A stretch of DNA of 64,000 bases from Cavia porcellus (taxonomy: Eukaryota > Chordata > Mammalia > Rodentia > Caviidae): positions 34,034,001 through 34,098,000 of the forward strand of contig NW_026947496.1 of NCBI RefSeq assembly GCF_034190915.1, given 5' to 3'. Position 1 is the stretch's first letter. Each line of letters opens with the position of its first letter. The translations under genes and the position numbers were made by a program. Below the pieces are notes generated by a model. That model was not told the origin of the DNA, did not search any database, and saw only the letters and a program-made list of their open reading frames with translations. Below are positions 33,966-46,389 of this stretch, in pieces.

Positions 33966-36699
33966 CTTTTTCAGCAGTTATAAAGAACAGAATGGAGAGA
34001 GAGGGCCTGCTCAAAGGGTGCTCACCGGACAGCAGTTCTCAGGTCACCACTGGCCGGCACCAGGCTCAGGGCCTAAGCTGGTGGGTGTGAACGTGCTACC
34101 CCAAAGTAAGCTGTTTTGGCATACTGATTATTTGGATGTAAAGAAACTTAAGAAAACCACAGGAGCACAAGGTCACTCTGACCTCTCTTCCGTTTCTTCA
34201 AAGCAGGAGATGAACATGTTATGGAAAAGATGTCTCCTGTCTTGCTCACTTGCTCATTGCTAAGACAGAATGCTCGATAACCACAATTTAAAAGAGGCTC
34301 ATGTTTTTTGAGGTTTTGCTCCACGGTTGGCTGCAAGATAGAAACAGCATGGTGGAAGGCATTAGACGTAACCTAGAGATGGTTTAAAGTCTCCAGGAGG
34401 AAATGAGTAGGTTATAAGCAAATGCTGCGCTACTTTATAGAAAGGACCTTTGGATAGCATTTTGCTATCCAAAATGGATTCTGGAACAATCCTGCATGTA
34501 TACCAAGGGACAGCTGTGTGTGTGTGTGTGTTTGTATCTCAAAGCAGCATATTTTCTTACTTATTCTTTAATAAGCAATACAGTATACGCCAAAATTAAT
34601 CCAGCGGACTCAGTTATCAGTGATGTCAGACACACTGATGGCATTTTTTTTTTTTTAGATTGTATCACAGTCACCCATTGTCTCAGGCTTTCTGGACTTC
34701 AAAATTATTTTTTCGTAGAGAGGAAGAAGAGGGACTCTACATGTTTACTTCTGGGAGCTAAATGAGTTAAGAATGACCCTGGGTGAGGATCAGAGCTGGT
34801 GGAGGTCTGATCAGGGAAGAGAATGAAATTCTGCCACAGAGCAATTACAGCACCCTGACCCGGCCCTCACCCACTATACTCTGCAGGCACACACCCCACT
34901 GTGGCCTGACTTTTGGTACCCCCTGTAGATGTTTCTGTTCATGATTTGTGTGATATATACCCTTACTTCCTGAGGTATCTGTCAGACAGATTTCTCGCAC
35001 TGAAGAAAATAGCAATCTCTGTCACTCTTCATCCCCACCCTATTTTATTCTTCTTCAATTACTGCATGTAGTAAGTAACATACTAATTTGATCAATATGT
35101 TTTTGTTTAGTTTGCAGAACCTAAGTCCAAGAGGTCCAGGGTCTTATTTTGGTCACTGCCCTGCACCCATCGCTTTGGAGACCCCTTGGTGTATAGTCAT
35201 CAGTCATTTTGGAATAAATTGATGCATTCCCTGGAGACATCGAAGCTAAGATTTGCTACATTCAGGGGTGCAGAGAAAAACAGAAAAATGTGGATTTATA
35301 CACATAAGAATTCAGCAAAATTCTGTCTGCTTTATTGTGTTGTGTTCAGCTCCATTCTCCAGCCCTAGATCCACAAGACAAATGTTGGGCACGCATCCCA
35401 TCACCTGCTACCCTGTGTGTGGCAAGATATTGAAAGTTATTGTTGCAGAAGAATTCAGGGGATGTAGAGAAGAGGACTTAGGTATTATGGAGGATCCCCT
35501 TTCAAAAATCTAACTTTCCCCTTAATTATTGTATAATCAAGTTTCATAACTCAGCACATCAAACTTAAATCAAAAGTATAAATGCATGCCTTTTATTTCT
35601 CTACAATAAAAGTCAAAATACACATGGGGATTGACAGTCTGTGGTATATGAAGAAAAAGAAACAGAAAATTATTTACTACAATGTCATTTGGAGATGTGA
35701 AAGTTGTTTTATTGTTGAAAATCACCACTACTTAACAAATAGTACCATGAACGACTAACCATAGTGACTGAGAGTTTGGATTAGCTGTGAGAATCCACAT
35801 TTCTTACATGATGTTCTTTTATACCATTAAAGTCAAGGTATTTCTTTGATACAGACTCATGTATTTCCATGGAAACCTGTTCTATTGCCTAGGCGACCAA
35901 GGGTTCATGCTGGCACACTAGATTATTTTAAATTTTTCAGAAAAGAAGTTAGAGAATGAGAGTTCTTGGCTAAGTTAAAAATCTACTTAATTATTCTCTT
36001 GTGCATATTTAAAATGCTTCATTTTGCTTCAGAAGCAAGCAAACATAAGGTCTCTGATTGATCTTGTGAATTCTATAACTGTTGTCTCCTTTGGAAGTCC
36101 TGTAATGTTTACAATGCCTAAGTTTTATTGGTCTTGTTCTCTACTGTTTTGTCCAACTTTATAATATCTAATGAGATAGACAATTCTTTTTAAGGAAACA
36201 AGAGACAACGTTGATAACCATTGTTGATAACCTTGTACTCTGTTCTACATCATGTGCTATGTCTATCCTTGGTTTTGACTGACAGCTTTGTTTTCCATAT
36301 TTGACTTTATTCTCTCCCCCCAAAAAAGTAATAAGAACTAAGGAGTAATAAAATCCAAAATGTGTAAATTTTGTTGTAAAAAAGAGAGGGGAAAAAAAAA
36401 GAGCTCTAACAGATATAACAGCAGTGTGTTTAGGGGTGTTAAATAGCTGACTATATTAATGTTTTTGGATCATTGAACACAGCTGTTTGCAGTCTCTCTG
36501 TTTGAATGTCCACTTTGTATTCTTTGATACTGTGATTTGAGCAACTATTTCCAAGATGATAATATGTAATCTATTAGCAGGTGATTTCTTACTATTGTTT
36601 TTTTTTTTTGTAGTTCTGTATTACGTGTATCCTTACACCGCTTTGTTTTGTTTTGTGTTTTTCTCTTTTTCCTCTTAAATAAAATTTTTAAAAAAAATT
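33966..36699. other. Intergenic stretch with mostly unrecognised single-copy-looking DNA
   Basis: No gene is supported. A short TG run lies at about 34,515-34,530. The part at 35,650-36,600 has no recognised repeat and holds a pair of X-box-like palindromes, listed separately. Confidence 0.5.
35863..35898. promoter_or_regulatory. Pair of RFX X-box-like palindromes
   Basis: The sequences atttccatggaaac (35863-35876) and attgcctaggcgacc (35884-35898) both fit the RYYNCC-NN-GGNRAC layout bound by RFX factors. Their dyad centres are 21 bp apart, about two helical turns. There is no transcript evidence. This is a motif call only. Confidence 0.4.
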
Positions 36700-36842
36700 T
36701 TTAAAAAAATAGGGTCTCAGTACATAGTTCAGGCTGGCCTTGAACTTACTATGTAGCCTAGACAGACTTCAAACTCAAGGTGATCCTCCTGGCTCAGCTT
36801 CCTGAATACTGGAGTTATAAGTATGCACCAACACAGCTGACC
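36700..36842 (-). repeat. B1 SINE, minus strand
   Basis: The duplicated block gttcaggctggccttgaact / gcctagacagacttcaaact is followed by gatcctcctggctcagcttc and ggagttataagtatgcacca. This is a diverged B1 with the rodent internal duplication. Confidence 0.8.
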
Positions 36843-39711
36843 TTAAGTGATAGTGGAAAGTAATACACTCTTGGCTGCTGTGAGGGACTGACTGGGAGCC
36901 ATGAAGGAGGCAGCCTCAAAAGCAGGGAAGGAGCAGCCAGCCCAAAACCTACAATGTCGCTGGTACTCATGATCACAGGGTTAACTGTGAGCAGCGTCTA
37001 TATCTGTGCAGCACATTTTCTGCAAGCATTTCTATTTTGCTCCCCCTTTGTTATTTTTGACAGAGTTTGGGGAAGGGAGGAAGGAGATTAGTGAGATGCA
37101 GGCTAAGTACTTGCTCCCCTCACCCCGCCAAGTCCTGACAAAGTGGGGTCAGGACTGTTGAGTAAGAAAGACTTGGAGTTTCACTTATGGAAAGAAAACT
37201 GAGCATGTAAAAACTGCAATATAAAATGTACTCAGGTGAGTGTGTAAGCAGGTGTAGGAGCCATTTCCCCTACATAGCTCCAGACAAAACTCATGGCCAG
37301 GGTCACACCTATCTTGAGATGGCTACATTTCTCACAGCAAGGCCAGGGGAGGCAAGCGGCAGTAACCAGGGCCCATGCTTCTGTTCCTAGGTTTAAATCC
37401 TAGAATGCTTGCCAACCAGAGGGGTTAACCTGCCTGGGTAAAGCCTTGCTTGTTCAGCAGGTGAGCAAAGCAGAGCTAATCCCAGATGGCTGTGCATCTA
37501 GTGGAGCTGAAAAAGAAGGAGAAAGGATGTGTCTGGCATGCTGTGATTGTTACTTGAGGGGAAATAATGACACAAGATACCTTCCAAAGGAGCCCTAAAA
37601 GGGAAGCCCCACACAGAAGGCAATCTACCCACACATCCCACTCGCTAAAATTCCCATCCTTTCTCCCAGTCAAAAGAGACAGGGTAAGGACTAAACCATA
37701 ATTTAGCAATGACAAGCATGAATAGACTGTAAGATTCAACCAGCATTTACACAAGACTGACGCTGTATGCAAATGAAGACATTACTAGAGTCAGAAGAAC
37801 TGTCATCCATGGAACAAGAGAAAGCCAAGGAATGAGACTTTACAATAAGCAATGCTTAACATGTTCAGATGATTGCATAAAGCAAAAAACAGGCTGCTTA
37901 AATCATTCAGTGGTAAATGTTAGCTCCTGTGACTGGTTTAGTCCCTGAGCTGGTCCTGTGGCTCTGTGTTTCTAAGCAGCACAAAGTTTCCATTGTGTCA
38001 CTGCTGCTGGCAGAGCAGCTGCTTGGGTGAGCAGACAGGGCTTGCCAGCAAGACAGCCTTAATACCAGAAAAGCTAAATTAATGTGCAACCTTCTCTTCT
38101 CAGGTGGTTTGAATGCAATCAATTGATGTATAACAAAGTATCTTTCCTCAGGAGCAGCAAATAGCATTTATGTTCTGATTCATGGGTTTAGAGCTTTTTA
38201 CAGGTGCCCTGTGATGTCCATAATGGCTGCACTTAGGCTAAGAAAATATTTCTCAATATTAAATAATTCATAGTACTCTTCAGAGTATATTCACAAAATT
38301 CCAAATATAAAACAAGTGAAATATGATATCAATTCATACCTCTGGCAGCCAGATAAACGCTGCATGCTACATTTGTATATAGTTATACTTTTATGAAAAC
38401 ATTTAATAAATATGTGATTTAATTTTCAAAAAATAAGTAAAAACTCAACTGCATTATAATAATGTTGATTTATTGTTTTATAGAAAGTCTCATTCATTTT
38501 GCCTTTTAGATTTTAATAAGTAAGTGTGATCATATCATGAAATTATATGAGAATAATTTTTTCAACTATTTACATTTATTTCAATTTATTTTTAGGAGTA
38601 TATACCCAAATTTTGTGTACTTTTAACATAACCATGTTTAAATTTTAACTATTTTAGATCTGCATGCATAGGCAAAACTTTCTTTTAGCAACTTAATTAA
38701 CAATTTTTGCTGAAATGAAGACCAGGAAAATACATTTGTAACATATACTTTTAAACAAATTATTTAGTAATCAAATATTGCTGACCCATTGATACTGCTC
38801 TCAGAAATGTATAATAATAATTTCATTCAGCCATGACAGTTGGCAATTTTTAGTCATATGAAAAATGATACCTTTGTACATATTTTAAAGGTTGCCTTAT
38901 AAAGATATCTTTGCCAAAGTAAAACAGACTCTATTTTCTTTTTAGCTTGGCTCATAACATTTAAATATTAGGTAAGGGAAACATGAATTCCAATTACACC
39001 CTTGCCCCAACCTATCAGAAAATACCCAGACTGGCTGAAATAATTCCAAACACTTTCTTAATCCTTAGGGATGCATAGAGGTCATGATAATCCATTAAAA
39101 GCAGAGATTCTCATGTAATAATTTTAAATGCCACTGAATGCTGTAAACAAGAAGTAAAACTAAAACACAGTCACACACACAAAACAACCTAAAACACAGT
39201 GCAAATTAAAGACTGAAAAAAAGGTACAAGGAAATGCTACAGGAAAGAACATAGAGGAGGTAATGTTTATAATGAAATTCAAGGCCAGAAATTTTAAATG
39301 GGTGAGCAACCTAATGACCTCCCACAAAGCCCCATAAAGTCCCCTCTACAACTAAGACTCTAAGTGTACAGAAGTTCTAAGAATACCTTAACCAGTTTCT
39401 GCTTTTAGCTTCCTCCTTATGTATGTATACATGTGATAAGATTTTTTAAAATGCCTATACATGTCTACATACGTTTAATACGTTTACATTCTAAGTAATG
39501 AAAAAACATTGCAGTATATTTAAAAATGATTTTTCCTTTCTCAGTGGTATACAAAATAATGATTCATTTGTAATCAGTGTTATCTTAGATTCGATGAAAC
39601 ACAGCAAAATTCTAGGAATTCTTCCTTTAATTCCAAATGGAGTGACCTCTATAATATAGAAATACTCATTTTTAAAATGCGTATTGCTCATTGTCTCCAT
39701 TAGATGTACAT
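36843..39711. other. Intergenic stretch, nothing recognised
   Basis: The left part is mixed unique-looking DNA and 38,200-39,700 is AT-rich. I find no gene, LTR pair or SINE that I can support. Confidence 0.5.
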
Positions 39712-39830
39712 ACCATGAGGGCAGGAATTTTCATCCATATAGTTTTCTGATTTCTCTCAAAGCCCCAAAACACTGGCATGTAGTAAGTGCTAAATAAATA
39801 TCTGCTGAATGATGAATGAATGAAATCTAT
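39712..39830 (+). repeat. L2 3' end
   Basis: The order is catgagggcaggaattttca, ggcatgtagtaagtgctaaa, then taaatatctgctgaatgatg and aatgaatga, the signature of an L2 3' terminus. Confidence 0.8.
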
Positions 39831-40040
39831 GTGCTAGACATGGTCTTAAGTATTTTTCATGGATTATTTAACAAGAAATCTAAGATTGATGTTACTATCC
39901 ACACTTTCAGTTAAGGAATCTAACATAATATAAAGGTTCCGGTAACCTGCCTAAGGTCACACAGCTTGACACCCTGAGAGGCAGGATCAAACCCAGATTG
40001 GTTCCAGGACCTATATTCTTACTCTGCTGCCTGTAATACT
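39831..40040 (+). repeat. MIR SINE
   Basis: The segment atgtgctagacatggtctta, then ttactatccacactttcag, acctgcctaaggtcacacag and ggatcaaacccagattggtt matches the MIR core and flank in order. Confidence 0.8.
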
Positions 40041-41515
40041 GTCTGTCTCTGTCTTGATTTTTCTGGGAAGCTCCCAGTGTGGGTTCCCACAGCATTTGTA
40101 TTTAGCGCATGTGTGTTACAGAACCCAAGACAGTTGGTTAGATGGCAAAATGGCCTAGGCCCTCCACTGCAATGAGCTTCTGCAGAGCTGCCATGAGCTC
40201 TCCTTAGTCTTTTTCTCCAAGGCCCAGCACAGTGGCGGGCATTGCGCAGGTGCCTAAGGTCTGTGACAGTTGACAAGGCTGTAGGTGGCTGGCAAAGACT
40301 TGACACAGAACTGACGAAGAGTCGCAGCTTCAGAGGAGAAGCTGTTCTGGAGAAGGACTATGGTGAGTCAAGGTTTGAACTTATTGGAGTGATGGGAAGA
40401 CAAACAGGTTTAGATGTCCATGAGGGCCTTGGAAAAAGAAAACTGGAACAAAGGTTCTGTTAAGGACCAAAACACGCAGTCCTGTAAATATTACTAATAA
40501 AAGCACTAATGGAATGGATCAGCATACCAAGGAAAATGGAAGGGTTGGGATGCAGGGGTGGGGGGAACATCCCCTTGGATGGAATATACCTGTAGTTAAT
40601 GAGACAAAAAAGAAAAAAGGCCAAAAATCTAAAAGAAATTCAGCAGGAGCTTTGTAGCGACTCTGAAGTCAGAGGAATCTGTCTCCTGTTTGTGTCCCTG
40701 AGTGGGTGTCTGTGTTAAGTGCTTTGTAAAACACTGGAGATTATAAATAAAAGTCTGTGGGCAGCCACAGAAAAACAACACGTTCCTCTTCAGTGTTTCT
40801 GGGTCTGCCTGGCCCGCCCTCCAGGGGGTCACTGATCTGGTGGGCTCAGGCTAGGCTTTCCTCTGGATGCTGCAGGGAGCACGACTGTCACCTCTTCCGG
40901 CCCGCTTCTCTTCCTTCCCCTCCTTCCCACTTCAAACACAGCTGGGCCATTCCACTTCATGTACAAAGGGCACATCTCAAATCACCTTATGGCGCTCATA
41001 TTCTTTCACTGGCCCACACTTTGTGACATTTTGTAAGGTAAATATGACCTTTGTTATTGTTACTGCCATCATTTTCTAAAATCAATATATCAAAGTACCT
41101 TCTAGTTGATTTTGCTCCTCAGTGTTTTCCAATTAGCAATCAAAGCTCTCTTTGGGGGTAAAGTGGGAAACGTTAATGCAACTCACTGAAGCTCTTCAGT
41201 AATATATTTCTTGCCCATGTGGTGCCTCAAGCGTATCACACAACAGCAGGAACTGCTTAGTTGTATGCATTTAGAAATTACTAACCTACTGCCTTGCAGA
41301 GCATATAAGATGCTCAATTCATTAAAGACTTCATAATCACACTTTAAACGTTCTCTATGACTATTATATTTACCCTTCTGTATATCGTTTCTACTAAAGA
41401 TGACCTTTCTTAGGCCAGTTGTTCTCTGTATTTGTTTTTAAAACAGATACACAAAAAGAAAACGCATCATTTACTTAAAAAAATAATTATAACAACAAGG
41501 TCCCAAAATAGTGTC
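40041..41515. other. Intergenic stretch, nothing recognised
   Basis: No gene or clear repeat is supported. Confidence 0.5.
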
Positions 41516-41519
41516 CTCT

Positions 41520-42400
41520 CCAAACCTAGAAGACCCTCATGCACCCCTCCCTGACCACCTCCTTCTGCTTGCCCTAGATGGAAACATTTGTGGTAATCAT
41601 TTCTTTGTTTTTCATCTATTTGACTACTTACATATGTATCCTAAATACTGGCTAAATTCTGTGTTTTTGAACTTTACATAGAAGAAACATAATGTATCTA
41701 TTCTTCAGTTGGTTTACTTCTTTCATCCCATATTGTAATTCTACATGATGACAGTTTGCTCCTTTTCATTGCTGTCATATTTCAAAGATAACTATACTAA
41801 AATTGTATCATGTTGATGTAGTTTGAGTTGTATGCTTTTAGATATTACAAAAATGCACATGTGTAAGAGATTGACTTTGAGTTGTAAATATTCCATTCAA
41901 CTTTAGTGAACAATTCCATTCGATGTTCCCCAAACTGATTTATCAGTTTTAGATATTAGCAGTATATGATTCTCTTTGCTTTACCTGTTAAAACTTGTTA
42001 CTATCAAACTCTAAGAATGATTCTTTAATCTGGTGGGTGTATTAATATTGATTTTCATTTTCCTCTCAGTGGTTATCAAAGAGGGTATTGGTATTTCCAT
42101 ATATTGGTCATTTCCAATTTCTCTTTGCTGTTGTGCTAAACTTTTTGTACCTTTTTGAAATTAGTTTCTATTTCTTATTCATTTGTATTTTTAATATATT
42201 ACAGGTATTCTTTTACATATTTTGCAGACTGTATTACATACACTGTGATCTCTTTTCCACATATAGTGTTTTGATAAATAAAAGTCATTAATTTTTAGCT
42301 AGTTGAAATTTATCAGTCCTTTATGGCTAAAAAATTTTTTGACTCCCCAAAGCATAAAAACATTTTCTCTTGTAGGTCCACATAACTTATCTGAAATCAC
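41520..42400 (-). repeat. L1 (old L1M) fragment, minus strand, 3' side
   Basis: The plus strand shows L1 antisense motifs: cattgctgtcatatttcaaa, atctggtgggtgtattaata, gattttcattttcctctcag and ggtcatttccaatttctctt. It is broken by diverged segments and continues after a B1 insertion. Confidence 0.65.
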
Positions 42401-42640
42401 CTTGGAGCCAAAAGTTCTTAGAATACAGCTTTCTTACATAATGGAATGGGGCTATGGAACATACCCCAAACACTGTATAAACACTCCCAGAACAAACTGA
42501 AACAGACTCAAATCCAGGAGCATTTCTACAGAAAAACATGCGTTGTTATCTGATACATACATAACAACTATAAAAAGCCTCATATCACTTTACGGCATAT
42601 TTTTCACCAAATGGGTGTCAAAGAGACTGGTGTTTTTGTA

Positions 42641-42680
42641 CCTAGTACAAGTCATAGTAGCCTAGTACAAGTCATAGCAG
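42641..42680. repeat. 20-bp direct tandem duplication
   Basis: The unit cctagtacaagtcatagtag is followed immediately by cctagtacaagtcatagcag, with one mismatch. Confidence 0.9.
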
Positions 42681-42739
42681 CAACAATGAAATTGTCTAAA
42701 GCTTAGAGGAACCCACTGGTGTAGTGAGATACCTAGAAT

Positions 42740-42875
42740 TTGTTTGTAGATTATTTGCTTTGTAGTTCAGACTGGCCTTCAATTATATAGGCCAGTTGGC
42801 CTCAAACTTGCAGTGATCCTCTTGCCTCAGCCTCCAGAGTGCTGGGATTACAAGCATCCACCACCACACCTAGCC
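42740..42875 (-). repeat. B1 SINE, minus strand
   Basis: It contains tagttcagactggccttcaa, ggccagttggcctcaaactt, cctcttgcctcagcctccag and gggattacaagcatccacca. The duplicated block is visible. Confidence 0.85.
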
Positions 42876-42879
42876 CTTG

Positions 42880-43110
42880 TTCAAATTTTTTAATGTCTTA
42901 GACTATTATTTATACTCTGAACTGAGTCAGTCACTTGTTTTCTTGAAATCTGTACATTCATCTAAATTTCATTTGTATTGCTTTCAAGATTCTCTAATCT
43001 TTCTTATGTCTATAAATTGATAGTTTTCATTACTGATATAAGTTATTAACATCTCTCCTTTCTTGTTCAAACTATTAGATATTTGTTAATCACATTTTTT
43101 ATTCTAAAAA
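42880..43110 (-). repeat. L1 ORF2-region fragment, minus strand
   Basis: The plus-strand sequence resembles the antisense of L1 ORF2, with ctaatctttcttatgtctat and taatcacattttttattct. It is heavily diverged and lies between two other pieces of the same orientation. Confidence 0.45.
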
Positions 43111-44280
43111 ATCCACTTTTGGATGCAGTGTTATGCCAGTGAATTGGTAACAAACAAACAGAAGCCTGGCTTGTTTTCTGATTTCCATAGTATTAATGTT
43201 TCCATCCTGGCAAGTTCAAGCTACCAATCTGTTGTTACAGACTGTGGAGGTGGAAAGAGGTGGCACAGCTGGTTCTCCCTGGACGGTACCAAACAATCTA
43301 CGTATCAGTGCTTTTCCCATTCCATTCACTTCTGCTCTTCATGTTATTTCTGTATGTCTACTTAATCATTTTGCTCTTTTGCCTAATTTCTTAAAGATGA
43401 ATGTTGTAGTCAGGGGTTGTGAGGAGAACAACTGCGATCAGTACACAGAATTTATAATATTATTTTATGATGGTCACCCAGAGTTAAAAATAAGAAAGTG
43501 CAGGAACACTGAAGACCCAGTATATTCAGCCAAGGGCCTGGATCCCACAGCAATGTCCTGCATGAGTCCAGATGAAGACCTAGAGTCCATGACAGTGCCT
43601 CCCACGAGTCCAACAGAAGGTCCAGAGTCCATGAGAAGGATTCACGCCAGTCTGTTTTACAGATCTGTACTGAGAAGGCTCAAAGGTCAGTGGGGGAAGC
43701 CAGAAAGTCTATGCCAGCGGGAGTGAAGGAGCTGTGCTGGTAGGTTGAGGGTTCTACACTGGAGCCAAGAAATCACACTCTTAATAAGGACCAGGGCTGC
43801 CCTTAAGTACCACAGCCATCTTCAGGGACATGGAGGTCTTGAGCTCCTCCAACCCTGAGAACAGTTGAGTACGTGCTAGAAAGCCAGCATGACAACCTTC
43901 TCCTGGAGATTAAACAGCACAGAGCTGTTTAATTTTTAATTTCACCGCCAGAGCCAAGAAGTAATGCTTGATGTAAGGACCACAGCTCGTGCAAAGAGAA
44001 CTACAGCCACTCTTACCAACAAGGTCCCAAGCTCCTCTGATAATGGTTGAACTCACATTGGGGAAGCCAGCATGATGAGCTCCTCCCAGAGAACCACCGG
44101 CTCAAAACAACACTTTATCTCAAATGTTAGATTGTGAGTTAAATCCCTGGTACCAAAACAAAACAAAACAAACCCACAACACTTAGAGAAACCACAATGC
44201 CCAGCTCTTCTTCTCCACATCTCTATGTATGCTAGCAACTTTCCTTGGGTGGGTCATCTACACTCAGCACCATGCTGATT
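43111..44280. other. Unrecognised insert with diverged tandem repeat and hairpin
   Basis: This segment sits between antisense L1 pieces. A 176-codon open frame (43196-43726, plus) has no domain, no Kozak context and no splice evidence, so I do not call it a gene. Two diverged units of about 145 bases (43762-43910 and 43951-44092) both run from gagccaagaa through ccaagctcctc/ttgagctcctc to agccagcatga and ctcc-gaga. Between them lies a perfect 9-bp hairpin, ttaaacagc/gctgtttaa (43910-43932). A tRNA-SINE tail remnant, ccctggtaccaaaacaaaac, lies near 44,143. Confidence 0.4.
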
Positions 44281-44299
44281 TAATTCAACTGGCATTAAG

Positions 44300-44620
44300 T
44301 TGACCACCAGTTTTTAATCCATAACAATGACTCTTAAGCTCAAGATGTTTCAGGCTCTTTTCTAATATATTTACTTATGGCTCTAATTGTCCCTGTAAGT
44401 ACTGCATTAGCTTTATTCCACAGGTATTTAATTGTTCAGTTTAAAATATTTTCTCATTAACACTGAATTTTTTTGTCTAGAACTTACATGAACTTGTTTT
44501 TAGTTTATTGATTTCTACCATAACTGTATTGTAGTAGAAAAATAATGTTTAACGATTTAAATCTTCCAAATCTGTTGATCAATTTGGCAATGTGACATTA
44601 AAGCATGACATGGTGACATG
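44300..44620 (-). repeat. L1 ORF2-region fragment, minus strand
   Basis: The plus strand contains agtactgcattagctttatt, ccacaggtatttaattgttc, agtttaaaatattttctcat and ttgtttttagtttattgatt, which follow the antisense of L1 ORF2. Confidence 0.65.
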
Positions 44621-45389
44621 CTTTAAACAATATATATCCTAGTTCTGATTCTGATTTTTTTAAAATATCTGCATTATGTCAAGTTTATAAATCATGTCAC
44701 TTAAGTTTTCTATATTTTATTTTTCTCTTGCTGAGAAACTGGCTGAAATCATCCGTGACTATTTTTTTCTCTTAATTCTGTCAAGTTTAATTTTCTGTTC
44801 TGCATACAATCATGTATCACTTTGTTGCTTAGCCATGGTACACATTCTGAGAAATGCTTCATTAGTTGAGTTTATCGTTGTGATAACTTTCTCCATCACA
44901 GGGAACCACAGTTGTATATGCAGTCACTGATGAAAACATGGTTATGTGGAACCTAACTATATATTTTATCATTAGTACACATTTTAAACAAAATATATTT
45001 TATTTTTCAACTCCCAAGGCATCCAAGATTTTTTTATCCTTTTTATATTACATTAGTTATACTTAAATATTTATCTTTACATAAACTGACCTTGATAAAC
45101 AGTGTAATTAAGTGCTGGCTCTAGTAAAGCTAGAGCCGTCCACTATCAGAGTTCATTAACTGTTGAGAAGTACGTCTCATACTGTAGAAAATGTTTGCTG
45201 GTGCTGAGCTTCATACCACCACTATAACAATCTGTCCAAGTTGAGTATACAGGATCAAACACCAGCACAGAGCACTCCCACAACACGAGCTGGTGGAGGA
45301 GATGGAACCTAAGACTGACCACCCAAATTACGCTTGCGAGTTCTGCTGAGATAAACTCTTATATTAAATGCAACGTCCTTGAAACGTCT
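44621..45389. other. Intergenic stretch, nothing recognised
   Basis: AT-rich DNA without a supported gene. Confidence 0.5.
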
Positions 45390-45870
45390 GAAGCAGCCTA
45401 GGTGAACATCAATGGCCACACAGATAATTATGAGGTATGTATACACGAAATTTTATTCTGCTATATAGGATAAATTTGAGTCATTTGGATTTGGCTCGGC
45501 GGCATGAGCACCTGCCTTGCAAGCAGGCGGTCGTGAGTTCGATCCCCGGTACCGATAAAAAGAGAGAGAGAAAAAAAAAATTTGAGTCATTTGCAAGAAA
45601 ATGGATGCGTCTTGAGACCATAACGTTGAGTGAAGTAAGACACTAAAATTTAAATACTGCATGATTTCTCTCACATGAGAAACCAAATTATGGAGTAAAA
45701 GAAAGGCAGACTCCTTGGAGAATGGGAAAGGGAATCGCAAACGATTAAGATGTTGCAGTTATATACCACCAATGTGTTATATATAAACCAATGGCCCAGA
45801 ATAAACGTATTATCTCACGTACTGCAAATCTATACAGTACCAATTAAAAATATGAAGTAGTGTTTTCATG
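45390..45870 (+). repeat. L1M 3'-region fragment carrying a SINE insertion
   Basis: The segment catcaatggccacacagata leads to aattttattctgctatatag. After the SINE, aatggatgcgtcttgagacc, cgttgagtgaagtaagacac and tgatttctctcacatgagaa continue in L1 order. Confidence 0.75.
45488..45580 (+). repeat. tRNA-derived SINE (GGTACCGATAAAAA family) inside L1
   Basis: The body ggatttggctcggcggcatg, agcacctgccttgcaagcag and gtgagttcgatccccggtac ends gataaaaa with a GA-then-A tail. The target duplication aaatttgagtcatttg is perfect at 45472-45487 and 45578-45593, pointing to a recent insertion. Confidence 0.92.
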
Positions 45871-46169
45871 CCTCATTAAGCTACCTTAACGTCTAGGGAG
45901 AGTAAATGTCATAACTGAGACTACAGCATTGGAAACATTTATTTTTCCCGTGGCCCTAACTTCATTGGTTCTCAACTTGTCACTTCCTTGCCCACCTCCC
46001 GGGGCGTCACCGCCTCTTTATGGGACCGTGTCTTCCTCCTTTTCTCTCTTGGAGGCAGCGAGGCATCCCGCCTTGGTTCTACAACCCTCAGCCGGGCTCT
46101 CGTTCCGTACACACACAGCCCTCCACTGTCGCGTTCTACACTCGCGCACTAAGCATCCCTTTTGTTGTT

Positions 46170-46306
46170 TTATTTTCTGAGACTGGACCTCATTACGAAC
46201 GGAGATCGGGCTGGCCTTGAACTCACTATGTAGGCTGGTATCCAACTCGTGGAAAACCTCTTTGCCTGCCTCACAAGTGCTGAGATAACAGACGTGCAGC
46301 AGGCCA
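46170..46306 (-). repeat. B1 SINE, minus strand, just upstream of the COA6 promoter
   Basis: It contains gcgggctggcc-like gatcgggctggccttgaact, ctatgtaggctggtatccaa and tgctgagataacagacgtgc. It is a B1 with a duplicated central block, ending about 90 bases before the GC-rich promoter. Confidence 0.75.
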
Positions 46307-46389
46307 ATCGCAAAGTACTGCTCCCAGACGAAGTCTGGGGCCACTGTCAACAAAGGGTCTCCACTTCCACACCCCGCACCGCGGGTCAC

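Noticed and set aside
43196..43726. A 176-residue open frame as a novel gene
   Set aside because: Weak start context, unlikely composition, and it sits between L1 fragments. It is kept only as part of the unrecognised segment.
46018..46389. A divergent coding gene sharing the COA6 promoter
   Set aside because: The minus-strand frame overlaps a B1 and shows no domain or splice support. A noncoding divergent transcript remains possible but is not visible.
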